From NCBI GenBank assembly GCA_001898645.1, contig MKUQ01000014.1, forward strand, positions 124,001 through 188,000: 64,000 nucleotides of DNA. The letters run 5' to 3'. Every line of letters begins with the position of its first letter. Positions within the stretch are counted from its first letter, which is position 1. The translations under genes and the position numbers were made by a program. Origin of the DNA: Burkholderiales bacterium 70-64. GTDB taxonomy: Bacteria; Pseudomonadota; Gammaproteobacteria; Burkholderiales; Burkholderiaceae_E. Shown one piece after another: positions 53,284 to 63,440 of the stretch. The notes below the pieces were generated by a model. It made no database searches. It saw only the letters and a list, made by a program, of their open reading frames with translations, and had not been told where the DNA came from.

Positions 53284-54626
53284 TCTCCAGCCTGCGCCAG
53301 CGCATCCTGCTGTGGGCTGCGCTGCCCACGGCCGTCATCCTGGCGGCGTTCAGCGCCTACGACTACGTCACCGCCTCGCGCCCGGCCACCCTCGCCTACG
53401 ACCAGGCGCTGCTCAGCACCGCGCTGGCCATCAGCCCGTACGTGGTGCGCGAGGGCGGGCGGTCGCACCTGAACCTGCCCGCGGCCGTCGAGGACGCGCT
53501 GCGCACCGACGGCTTCGACCGGCTCTACTTCTCGGTGCGCACGCTCGACGGCAGCTGGATCGCCGGCGACCGCGCCCTGCTGCCCGACGGCGTCGCGGTC
53601 GACGACTCCCCGGCCTACATCGACGCCACCTATCGCGGCCAGGCGGTGCGCCTGGCGATCGTGCAGCTGCCGACCGCGGCCGGGGAGCTGATGTTCGTCG
53701 TCGGGGAGACGCGCAACAAGCGCGAGGCGATGAAGCACGAGCTGGTGCGCAGCCTGGTCGCGACCAACCTGCTGCTGATCGCCGCGGTCGGCGTGGCCGT
53801 GCTGCTGGGCGTGCGGCGCGGCCTGCAGCCGCTCGCCGTCCTGCGCGCCCAGCTGATGGCGCGCTCGCACCTCGACCTGCGCCCGCTGGCGGCCAACGAC
53901 ACGCCGGCCGAGCTGCGCCCCATCCTCGACGAGATCAACTCCCTGCTGGGGCGCCTGGCGTCGGCGTTGGCGACCCAGAACCGCTTCGTCGCCAACGCCG
54001 CGCACCAGCTGCGCACGCCGCTGGCCGGCCTGAAGACGCAACTCGAGCTCGCGCTCGACCAGCCGATGCCGCCGGCCGCCGCCGGCATGGTGCGCCAGGC
54101 CCGCGAGGCCACCGACCGCATCGCGCGCATGGCCAACCAGTTGCTCGCGCTGGCGCGCGCCGAGCCGGGCGCGATGGCCGGCGCGATGGAATCGATGGAC
54201 CTGGCCGAGGTGATCGGCGAGCTGGTCGATGCGAGCGTGCACGCTGCGCTGGACCGCGACGTCGACCTGGGCTTCGAGCTCGCCGCAGCGCGCGTCGAGG
54301 GCGACGCGACGCTGCTGCGCGAGCTGGCCACCAACCTGATCGACAATGCGGTGCGCTATTGCGGCCGCGGCGGCCACGTCACGGTGCGCAGTTACGTCGA
54401 GAGCGGGCATGCCGTCCTCGAGGTCGAGGACGACGGCCCGGGCATTCCGCCCGAGGAGCGCGAGCGGGTGCTCGAACGCTTCTACCGGCTCGACGATGCG
54501 CCCGGGCCCGGCTCGGGCCTGGGGCTGGCGATCGTCAAGGAGATCGCCGCCATGCACCGGGCCGAGCTGCGCCTCGGCAGCGGCTCCGGCGGCAGGGGGC
54601 TGCGGGCGACGGTGCGCTTCGCGTGA
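53280..54626 (+). CDS. Sensor histidine kinase (QseC/TctE type)
   Basis: An inner-membrane kinase of 448 residues with two membrane helices (about 10-27 and 160-177) around a periplasmic sensor domain, then a HAMP region, the phospho-acceptor H242 in VANAAHQLRTPLAGL, and ATP-binding N (NLIDNAVRY), G1 (DDGPGIP) and G2 (GSGLGLAIVKEI) boxes. The only start that keeps the first helix is a TTG at 53280, overlapping the regulator stop as TTGA. Low TTG efficiency would keep kinase levels below those of the regulator. It should sense the metal or stress that the pump removes. Confidence 0.88.
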   Translation: MISSLRQRILLWAALPTAVILAAFSAYDYVTASRPATLAYDQALLSTALAISPYVVREGGRSHLNLPAAVEDALRTDGFDRLYFSVRTLDGSWIAGDRALLPDGVAVDDSPAYIDATYRGQAVRLAIVQLPTAAGELMFVVGETRNKREAMKHELVRSLVATNLLLIAAVGVAVLLGVRRGLQPLAVLRAQLMARSHLDLRPLAANDTPAELRPILDEINSLLGRLASALATQNRFVANAAHQLRTPLAGLKTQLELALDQPMPPAAAGMVRQAREATDRIARMANQLLALARAEPGAMAGAMESMDLAEVIGELVDASVHAALDRDVDLGFELAAARVEGDATLLRELATNLIDNAVRYCGRGGHVTVRSYVESGHAVLEVEDDGPGIPPEERERVLERFYRLDDAPGPGSGLGLAIVKEIAAMHRAELRLGSGSGGRGLRATVRFA

Positions 54627-54696
54627 GCCGTCGCGGGCGGCGCGGCGCTTCGTGCGAGCTCGTGCGAGCGTGGGTTTCGGGTACAGTGCGCGCACA

Positions 54697-55608
54697 GTGA
54701 CGACTGCCGCCGCGACATCGAGCCTGGCCGCCAATCGCCGCGGCATCCTGAGCATGGCCGGCGCGATGGCCTGTTTCGTGGCCAACGATACGCTGGTGAA
54801 GTACGCCAGCCAGGCCATGCCCACCCTGCAACTGATCTTCCTGCGCGGCATCATGTCCGTCGTGCTGGTATTCGCGGTGGCCCACGCCATGGGCGCCGCC
54901 GCACGGCTGCGCGAGATCGCCGGCCGGTGGGTGGTCGTGCGCGCGGTGCTGGAGGCCGGGGCGTCCATCGTCTACCTCGCCGGGCTGATCCACCTGCCGA
55001 TCGCCAACGCCACCGCGATCAACCTCGCCTCCCCGCTGTTCATGACCGTGCTGGCCGTCGCGTTCCTGCGCGAGAGGGTCGGGGCCGAGCGCTGGCTGAT
55101 GGTCGTCCTCGGCTTCGCCGGCGTGGTCCTCGTCATCCAGCCCGGCGTGGCCGGCTTCAACCGCTATGCGCTGGTTTGCCTCCTGGCCACCTTCCTGCAG
55201 GCGCTGCGCGACCTGCTCACGCGCCGCATCGACGCCGGCGTGCCGGCTATCCTCATCACCCTGGCCACCACCGCCGTCGTCACGATCCTCTCGGGCGGGC
55301 TGTCGCTTTTCGAAGGCTGGCGGCCGTTCGGCGCCGGCCAGCTCGCCGTCCTGGCCCTGGCCGCGGCGTTCCTGATGGGCGCCTACTACCTCATCATCGA
55401 CAGCATGCGCCACGGCGAGATGTCGCTGGTGGCGCCGTTCCGCTACAGCGGCCTGCTGTACGCGCTGCTGGTCGGCTACCTCGCGTGGGGCGACGTGCCC
55501 AATGCGCTGGCGTGGTGCGGCATCGTGCTGATGGCCGGCTCGGGCGTGTACGCGCTGCACGGCGAGCGGCGGCGCGCGCGTGGGGTGCGGGCACGCGCCG
55601 CCGCGTAG
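54697..55608 (+). CDS. EamA/DMT superfamily exporter
   Basis: A membrane protein of 303 residues with ten predicted helices in two EamA repeats, typical of drug/metabolite exporters. The first helix follows NRRGILSMAGAMACFVANDTLVKYA, and PIANATAINLASPLFMTVLAVAFLRERVGAERW marks the end of the first repeat. The substrate is unknown. The GTG at 54697 gives the usual DMT N-terminus; ATG 54754 is inside the first helix. A -10-like TACAGT lies about 13 bases upstream, so it may have its own promoter, separate from the kinase. Confidence 0.8.
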   Translation: MTTAAATSSLAANRRGILSMAGAMACFVANDTLVKYASQAMPTLQLIFLRGIMSVVLVFAVAHAMGAAARLREIAGRWVVVRAVLEAGASIVYLAGLIHLPIANATAINLASPLFMTVLAVAFLRERVGAERWLMVVLGFAGVVLVIQPGVAGFNRYALVCLLATFLQALRDLLTRRIDAGVPAILITLATTAVVTILSGGLSLFEGWRPFGAGQLAVLALAAAFLMGAYYLIIDSMRHGEMSLVAPFRYSGLLYALLVGYLAWGDVPNALAWCGIVLMAGSGVYALHGERRRARGVRARAAA

Positions 55609-55611
55609 TGC

Positions 55612-55650
55612 GCATTTGCAAATCTTTACGTTCCGCTTGCGGCCCTTTAC
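55612..55650. promoter_or_regulatory. AT-rich motif and CTTTAC repeats before the MacAB-type operon
   Basis: GCATTTGCAAATCT (55612-55625) matches 12 of 14 bases of the motif before the RND operon. CTTTAC occurs twice (55624-55629, 55645-55650), 21 bases or two helical turns apart. Together they suggest a regulator binding site in the 70-base gap. Confidence 0.4.
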
Positions 55651-55678
55651 CCGCGTGCCGGGCACAATTCCGCCGGAC

Positions 55679-57190
55679 ATGACGCCGCGCCTTCCCGTTC
55701 CCCGATCGCCCCAGCCGCCGGCATGGCCGCGGCCCATGGCGGCGAAGGCCCCGAAGCGGGCGCTGGCGGGCGTGTTGGCGCTGGTGCTGGCCGGCTGCGC
55801 AGCCATCCCGGCGCGCGATGCGGCGTTGCCCGCCGCGCCGGTCCCGCCGGCCTGGTCGCAGGCCGTCGTGTCGTCTGCCGCTACCGTCGAGCCGTCTCCC
55901 GATGCCGGCGGCGCGGCGACCGCCGCACCATCCGCAGCCCCCATGCCCGCCCCGACCCCGCTCGCCGCCTGGTGGCAGCGTTTCGACGACGTGCAGCTCA
56001 CCGCCCTGGTCGCCCAGGCGCTGGAGGCCAACCCGAGCGTGCGCAGCGCGCGCGCCGCGCTGGCGCAGGCGCGCGCGCTGCGCGACGTGCAGGCGGCCGG
56101 CCTGCTGCCGGGCGTCGGCGCCTCGGCTTCGGCACAGCGCGCGCGGCCGTCCGGCGGCAGCACCGCCAATCAGTTCCAGGCCGGCCTGGATGCCAGCTGG
56201 GAGCTCGACGTGTTCGGCGGCCAGCGCAGCGCGGTGCAGGCAGCCGAGGCCGATGCCCGTGCCGCGCAGGAGAATCTGGCCGACGCACGGGTGTCGCTGG
56301 CGGCCGAGGTCGCGCTGGCCTACATCGATCTGCGCAGCCTGCAGGCGCGCCTGGCGATCGCGCGCAGCAACCTGGCTGCGCAGACCGAGACGCTGCAGCT
56401 CGTGCGCTGGCGCGTGCAGGCGGGGCTCGCCACCTCGGTGGAGCTCGAGCAAGCGCGCGCGGCCAGCGAGCAGACGGCCGCGCAGATCCCGGCGCTGGAA
56501 ACCGGCATCGCCCGCGCCCAACATTCGCTGGCCGCCCTGACCGGGCAGGCGCCGGCGGCGCTGCAGGCCGAGCTGGCGCCGCCGCGGCCGGTGCCGCTGG
56601 CCGGCGGCGAGCTGGCGCTGGCCATCCCCGCCGACACGCTGCGCCAGCGCCCCGACGTGCGCCGCGCCGAGCAGCAGGTCTCCGGCGCGCTGGCCCGCGT
56701 ATCGCAGGCCGAGGCGGCGCGCTATCCGGACTTCCGGCTCGCCGGCTCGCTCGGCCTGAGCGCGCTGACGCTCGGCGGGCTGGGCCGCGGCGCGGCCGTG
56801 TTCGATTCGCTGCTCGCCAGCGTCTCGGTGCCGCTGTTCGACGGCGGCGCCGTGCGCGCACAGGTCCGCGCGCAGGAGGCCGCGCTCGAGCAGACGCGCA
56901 TCGCTTACCAGTCGGTGGTGCTCGCCGCGTTGCAGGAGGTCGAGGACGCGCTGGTCGCGCTGGCGAACGACCGCCAGCAGCTCGCCCGCCTGCAGAGCGC
57001 CGCCGAGGCGGCGTCCAATGCCGCGCTGCTGGCGCAGCAGCGCTACGCCAGCGGCCTCATCGACTTCCAGGTCGTGCTGGATACCCAGCGCACGCTGCTC
57101 GCCACACAGGAGAGCGTCGCGAGCACCGGCGCGAACGTCAGTGCCGATCACGTACGCCTGTACAAGGCGCTCGGCGGAGGATGGGAATGA
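55679..57190 (+). CDS. NodT-family outer-membrane efflux lipoprotein
   Basis: Outer-membrane channel component of about 503 residues in the NodT branch of the TolC family. A lipobox (LALVLAGC, cysteine near residue 40) anchors it, followed by a Pro/Ala-rich linker (about 50-90) and the two TolC repeats from the conserved AWWQRFDDVQLTALVAQALEAN onward. ATG 55736 is an alternative start giving a shorter, more standard signal. It overlaps the MacA-like start by four bases and should form one tripartite pump with the next three genes. Confidence 0.87.
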   Translation: MTPRLPVPRSPQPPAWPRPMAAKAPKRALAGVLALVLAGCAAIPARDAALPAAPVPPAWSQAVVSSAATVEPSPDAGGAATAAPSAAPMPAPTPLAAWWQRFDDVQLTALVAQALEANPSVRSARAALAQARALRDVQAAGLLPGVGASASAQRARPSGGSTANQFQAGLDASWELDVFGGQRSAVQAAEADARAAQENLADARVSLAAEVALAYIDLRSLQARLAIARSNLAAQTETLQLVRWRVQAGLATSVELEQARAASEQTAAQIPALETGIARAQHSLAALTGQAPAALQAELAPPRPVPLAGGELALAIPADTLRQRPDVRRAEQQVSGALARVSQAEAARYPDFRLAGSLGLSALTLGGLGRGAAVFDSLLASVSVPLFDGGAVRAQVRAQEAALEQTRIAYQSVVLAALQEVEDALVALANDRQQLARLQSAAEAASNAALLAQQRYASGLIDFQVVLDTQRTLLATQESVASTGANVSADHVRLYKALGGGWE

Positions 57191-58484
57191 GCGACACGCT
57201 GTCCAGGCTGCTCGGCGGAGCGGGCCGCCGCTGGTGGCAACGCCCGGCGCCATGGATCGGGCTCGTGGTGCTGGTGCTGGCGGCCGGCGCCGCCTGGTAC
57301 TGGCTCGGGCAGCGCGGAAACGTGGAGGCGCCGCGTTACGTGACCGAGACCGTGCGCAGGGGCGAGCTCACGCTCACGGTGACCGCCAACGGCAAGCTGC
57401 AGGCCACCCGCACGGTCACCATCGGCAGCGAGCTTTCGGGCACGGTGCGCGACGTCCTGGTCGACGTCAACGACCGGGTGAAGAAGGGCCAGGTGCTGGT
57501 CGAGCTCGACACGGCCAAGCTCGTGGCGCAGGTGGCGCGCTCGCGCGCATCGCTGGCGGCGGCGCAGGCCAAGCTGGCGCAGACCGTCGCCACGGTCAGC
57601 GAATCCGAGGCGAGCCTGGCGCGGCTGCGGGAGGTCTCGCGGCTGTCCGGCGGCAAGGTCCCGTCGGCGGCCGAGCTCGATACGGCGGCCGCGGCGCTGG
57701 CGCGCGCGCATGCCGACGAGAACAGCGCGCGCGCCAACGTCGAGGACGCCCGGGCGGCGCTGTCGACCGACGAGACCAATCTATCGAAGGCATCGATCCG
57801 CTCGCCGATCGACGGCATCGTGCTGTCGCGCTCGGTGGAGCCCGGCAACGCGGTGGCCGCGACGCTGCAGGCGGTCACGCTGCTCAGCCTCGCCGAGGAT
57901 CTCACCCGGCTGCTGGTCGAGGTCAGCGTCGACGAGGCCGACGTGGGCGCGGTGCAGGTCGGCCAGAAGGCGAGCTTCACCGTCAGCGCCTACCCGCAGC
58001 GCCGCTACCCGGCCACCGTCACCCGCGTGGCCTACGGCTCGACCCTGACCGAGAACGTCGTCACTTATGCGACCCGGCTCGAGGTGGACAACCGGGACCT
58101 CAGCCTGCGCCCCGGCATGACCGTGTCGGCCTCGATCACCGCGGCCGAGCGCAGCAACGTGCTGCTGGTGCCGAACACTGCGCTGCGCTTCACCCCGCAG
58201 CAGGCGGGCGCCGCGGAGGGCGCGGGCGCCCGCGGCCAGGCCTCGTCGGGCGGCGGCCTGGTGTCGCGGCTGATTCCGCGTCCGCCGCCCAGTGCCAGCC
58301 GGGCGGCGCGCCCCGATGCATCCGGGCCGCAGGGGCGGCAGGTGTGGGTGCTGCAGGACGGCGTACCGAAGCCGGTCGCCGTGCAGCCCGGCATCAGCGA
58401 CGGCCGCATGACCGAGGTCGCCGGCGAGGCGCTGCAGCCCGGCATGGCCGTCATCGTCGATCAGCTGGCGGGCGGAGCCGCGCG

Positions 58485-58488
<4 letters not shown>
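57187..58488 (+). CDS. macA: MacA-like periplasmic adaptor
   Basis: A 433-residue membrane-fusion protein with an N-terminal anchor helix (about 25-45) and the MacA layout: barrel-sandwich motif SGTVRDVLVDVNDRVKKGQVLVELD, long coiled-coil hairpin, second half IRSPIDGIVLSRSVEPGNAVA and a C-terminal beta region. A Gly/Ser/Pro-rich stretch near residues 340-375 interrupts the last domain and looks like a flexible loop. It overlaps the NodT gene as ATGA and the ATPase gene as GTGA. Confidence 0.88.
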
Positions 58489-60472
<1,984 letters not shown>

Positions 60473-60556
60473 GCCGCGCGCGGCGGTTTCGGCAGGGACC
60501 TCCTCACGCAGCCGGACCTCGATCGGCAGCAGGGCTCGCTCGGCGGCCGGCCTCGA

Positions 60557-61948
60557 TCAGCGTCCGGTCGCGTCCGGGCGGCCGTCCGCGCCTTGGCCCT
60601 CCGCGTCACGGCCCTCCGCGTCACGGCCGTCCGTGTCCCGGCCGTTCGCCTCTCGGCCGTTCGCGTCCCGGCCTGCCGGCTGGGGCAGCCATGCGAACGC
60701 CGCGGCGCCGGCCACCAGCATCGCGGCGATGGCGCCCATCACCGCGGTGTAGGTCGCCACGCCCCGTGCCGCCGCGGCCGAGGCCGCGACGCCGGTCAGC
60801 CACTGCATCAGCGCCACGCCGAGGAACATCGCCATCGTGAACAGGGCGAGCGCGCGGCCGATCACCGCCGCCGGGTAGGCGGCGCGCACGTCGGCGTATT
60901 GGTAGACGATGAAGCCGGTCAGCACCGCATAGAGGGTCGACAGCGCGATGTCGGCAGCCGCGCCCGCCCCGAGCGCCAGCAGCACGAACAGCGCCGCGCA
61001 GACGAGCGTGAACTGCACCAGGCGCCGCCGCCGCGTGCCCGGGCCCGGGTCGAAGCGCCCGAACAGCGGCAGCGCGACCATCGAAGCGAGCGACACCCCG
61101 ATCGCCACGTTGCCCGCCTGCACCAGCGACATGCCGTAGCGCTCGATCAGCATCGGGCCCAGCCACAGGCCGCGCAGCGTCACGAACGCCGCGTAGGTGA
61201 CCGCGCTCAGCGCGACGATGCCCCAGGTGTGCGGCATCGCGAACAGCGCCACGAAGCCGCGCAGCGCATCGCCGAGCGTCTCGCGCCGGACCCCGTGCGC
61301 CGCCTCGCCGGGCCCGGGCACGCCTGCGCCCGGCTCGACCGTGCCGCCGCCCGGCTCGCGCACCACGCGCCAGATCGCCAGCCACGCCAGCACCGACAGC
61401 GCGCCGAGGGCGACGAAGCCGCCGCGCCAGGAGCTCGTCTCGATCACCCACGCCAGCGGCGTGCCGGTGATCAGCATGCCCACGCCGCCCAGCGCCAGCA
61501 CAGTGCCCGACACCGATGCGAACTGCCCGGGCGGGAAGCGCTGGACGATGAACACGCTGCACACCAGGAACGCCGGCGCGCAGCCGATGCCGATCAGCGC
61601 CTGCCCGAGCAGCAGCAGCGGGAAGTCATGTGCCAGCGCCGACAGCGCCGCGCCCGCCACGGTGAGCGGGAACGCCGCGAGCACCGTGCGGCGCACGCCG
61701 TACAGGTCGATGCCCACGCCCATGAGCAGCTGCAGCGCACCGAACGCGAAGTGGAAGATGCCGGCGAACAGGCCGAGCTGCTGCGCCGACAGCGCGAAGT
61801 CGCGCTGCAGCGCCGGCGCCATGATCGCCGCGATGGTGCGCCACGCCTGGCTCAGCGTGAAGCCGCCGGTCAGGGCGAGCAGCATCAGCCAGCGTGCGCG
61901 TCCGGAATCGGGCGCGACGGCCGCTCGGGGGTCGGGGATCGAGGGCAT
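60557..61948 (-). CDS. MFS transporter with repeat-encoded C-terminal tail
   Basis: A major-facilitator protein of 463 residues with twelve predicted helices (for example LMLLALTGGFTLSQAWRTIAAIMAPALQRDF and the motif GIDLYGVRRTVLAAFP). It resembles nitrate/oxalate-type MFS proteins; substrate unknown. The last ~38 residues form a charged tail built from GRDxx pentapeptides, encoded by five 15-base repeats (60595-60669). The start ATG at 61948 gives a short cytoplasmic N-terminus. It converges on the MacB operon with an 84-base gap. Confidence 0.85.
   Translation of the reverse strand: MPSIPDPRAAVAPDSGRARWLMLLALTGGFTLSQAWRTIAAIMAPALQRDFALSAQQLGLFAGIFHFAFGALQLLMGVGIDLYGVRRTVLAAFPLTVAGAALSALAHDFPLLLLGQALIGIGCAPAFLVCSVFIVQRFPPGQFASVSGTVLALGGVGMLITGTPLAWVIETSSWRGGFVALGALSVLAWLAIWRVVREPGGGTVEPGAGVPGPGEAAHGVRRETLGDALRGFVALFAMPHTWGIVALSAVTYAAFVTLRGLWLGPMLIERYGMSLVQAGNVAIGVSLASMVALPLFGRFDPGPGTRRRRLVQFTLVCAALFVLLALGAGAAADIALSTLYAVLTGFIVYQYADVRAAYPAAVIGRALALFTMAMFLGVALMQWLTGVAASAAAARGVATYTAVMGAIAAMLVAGAAAFAWLPQPAGRDANGREANGRDTDGRDAEGRDAEGQGADGRPDATGR
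60595..60669. repeat. Five 15-base tandem repeats at the MFS gene 3' end
   Basis: Units start at 60595, 60610, 60625, 60640 and 60655; the first two are identical (GGCCCTCCGCGTCAC) and the rest diverge slightly. They encode GRDAN, GREAN, GRDTD, GRDAE and GRDAE on the minus strand. The repeat preserves the frame and could vary in number. Confidence 0.85.
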
Positions 61949-62054
61949 GTCGTGGGATTCGGTCGCGTGCCGGCTGCCCGATGGACTATACCTCCCGTTC
62001 GGCGACGAAGCGGCCGCACAGCGGCCTCGGGGCAATGGACATGCCCTACCGGTT

Positions 62055-62074
62055 CATGTACTGTACAGTACATG
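62055..62074. promoter_or_regulatory. 20-bp perfect palindrome at the second antitoxin start codon
   Basis: CATGTACTGTACAGTACATG reads identically on both strands and its last three bases are the antitoxin ATG. Binding by the antitoxin-toxin complex would block transcription or initiation directly. No Shine-Dalgarno sequence precedes the start, so the transcript may be leaderless. Confidence 0.6.
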
Positions 62075-62380
62075 CCACAGATCAATCTGCATGCCACCCC
62101 CGAGTTCGAGCACGCACTCGAAGCCCTGATGCGCGGGCGCAAGCTGACCAGCAAGTCGGAGGCGATCCGCTGCGCGGTGCAGGAAGCGGCCGCGCCCTAC
62201 CTGGCTGCGCCGCGCCGGGATTTCTCGCTGCTGCAGGGGCTGATCGGCCGCCGCAGCGGGGCGGCCGCGAAGCGCCGCGCGCCGATGGCCGAGCTCGAGC
62301 GCGAGATCGACGAGGAAATGGAGCGCGCCTTGCGCGCCCCCCGGCGAGCTCCGGCCCGCACGACCGGCGACAAGGCGTGA
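62072..62380 (+). CDS. VapB-type antitoxin
   Basis: A putative antitoxin of 102 residues. The N-terminal MPQINLHATPEFEHALEALMRGRKLTSKSEAIRCAVQEAA is ribbon-helix-helix-like DNA-binding; the C-terminal half is Arg/Glu-rich and probably unstructured until bound to the toxin. The ATG lies inside a perfect 20-bp palindrome, consistent with autorepression. It overlaps the toxin start as GTGA. It is unrelated in sequence to the first antitoxin at 8.7 kb. Confidence 0.75.
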   Translation: MPQINLHATPEFEHALEALMRGRKLTSKSEAIRCAVQEAAAPYLAAPRRDFSLLQGLIGRRSGAAAKRRAPMAELEREIDEEMERALRAPRRAPARTTGDKA

Positions 62381-62775
62381 TTCTCGACACCTCCGTGGTC
62401 GTGGCGCTGGCGGCCGGCGAGCCCACTTGCCGCTGGATCCGCAAGACCCTGGACGAGCGTCCCCATGAGCGCCTGAGGATGTCATGGGTGAATATCGCCG
62501 AAGCGGGCATGGTGCTGGAGCGCGCCGCGGCGGGCGCCTCGATGCAGCTCGAAGCAGGGCTGGCCGCACTGGGCGTCGAGCCGCTCGAGGCCGACTTCCA
62601 GTTGCTGCAGGCGGCGATTGCTGCCCGCTCGCGTTTCCCGCTGAACTTCGGCGACTGCTTCGCCTATGCGCACGCCCGCCTGCGCGGCGAAGCGCTGATC
62701 ACGCTCGACGCCGATTTCCTCGCGACCGACCTGCAGTCCGTGCTGCACCCGAAGCGGCAGGCCGGCCACCCTTAG
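62377..62775 (+). CDS. PIN-domain ribonuclease toxin (VapC-type)
   Basis: A VapC-like toxin of 132 residues. PIN acidic residues are present: D4 in ILDTSVVVALAAGEP, E in the NIAEAGMVLE helix, D in NFGDCFAYAHARL and D in ITLDADF. The length is standard (about 130). The GTG start overlaps the antitoxin stop, so the pair is translationally coupled. It probably cleaves tRNA or rRNA when free of antitoxin, as characterised VapC proteins do. Confidence 0.82.
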   Translation: MILDTSVVVALAAGEPTCRWIRKTLDERPHERLRMSWVNIAEAGMVLERAAAGASMQLEAGLAALGVEPLEADFQLLQAAIAARSRFPLNFGDCFAYAHARLRGEALITLDADFLATDLQSVLHPKRQAGHP

Positions 62776-62784
62776 CGCGACATC

Positions 62785-62814
62785 GGCGCTGCCCGGCTCG
62801 AGTCGGGCAGCGCC
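62785..62814. terminator. Stem-loop between the toxin gene and the ArsD-like gene
   Basis: GGCGCTGCCCG and CGGGCAGCGCC form a perfect 11-bp stem with an eight-base loop, in the 78-base gap between convergent genes. It is well placed to stop transcription from both sides, although a T-run is missing. Confidence 0.6.
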
Positions 62815-62853
62815 GCGCGTTCACCGATGCTCGACACGCTGCCGTGAAGTGCG

Positions 62854-63198
62854 TCAACCGCAGTTGCCGCCGCTGCAGCAGTTCACGCTGTCGGCGTGCA
62901 CCTTGACGATCGACAAGCCGCCCCAGCGCGCCAGCTCGGCACGCGTGGGATACCGCCCGGCGAGCGTCTGCTTGCCGTCGACCAGGACCAGCGGCAGCGC
63001 ATCGGCACCCGCGGTGTCGATGTATGCCTTGACCTGCGCATCGCGCAGGAACTCGGGAGCATCGCTCGCGAACTCGTAGTGCTCGATATCGGCGCCCTGC
63101 TCCCGGGCGCGCGCGACTTCCGCCATCGCCTCGAGACGGTTCTGGACATTGCGCCCCGCTTCCGAACGCGCCGACTCGAAGATCTGGATCCGGGCCAT
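62854..63198 (-). CDS. ArsD-like protein lacking the N-terminal arsenic-binding cysteines
   Basis: A 114-residue protein aligning along its length with ArsD, the arsenite metallochaperone that hands As(III) to the ArsA pump. Shared blocks include QVKAYIDTAGADALPLVLVDG and LAGRYPTRAELARWGG. The cysteines known to matter in ArsD (C12, C13, C18) are replaced: the segment reads IFESARSEAGRN. The C-terminal cysteines are kept (C107, C108, C113). No arsA, arsB or arsR is nearby. An AGGAGA ribosome site supports ATG 63198. It may have a new role, or bind metal through the C-terminal cluster only. Confidence 0.78.
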   Translation of the reverse strand: MARIQIFESARSEAGRNVQNRLEAMAEVARAREQGADIEHYEFASDAPEFLRDAQVKAYIDTAGADALPLVLVDGKQTLAGRYPTRAELARWGGLSIVKVHADSVNCCSGGNCG

Positions 63199-63440
63199 CG
63201 AAGCATCTCCTGGAACGTGCGAAACCACGGATTATCGACGAGGCTGCGACGACACGGAATGATCGCGATCAACTGCCGAAGGTGCCTGCGGCGTCGACTT
63301 ACATCGCGCTGTGCGTAGATCGCGCCGCGCGAACGACGTCATGTCCCTGGTCGTCCGGTTCCGCTTTTCGGGACTCGTCGCGCCCGTTCCGATGGCGGCG
63401 GCTTCATAATCGGGCCGCCCCATGCCAGCGAACCCTTGCC

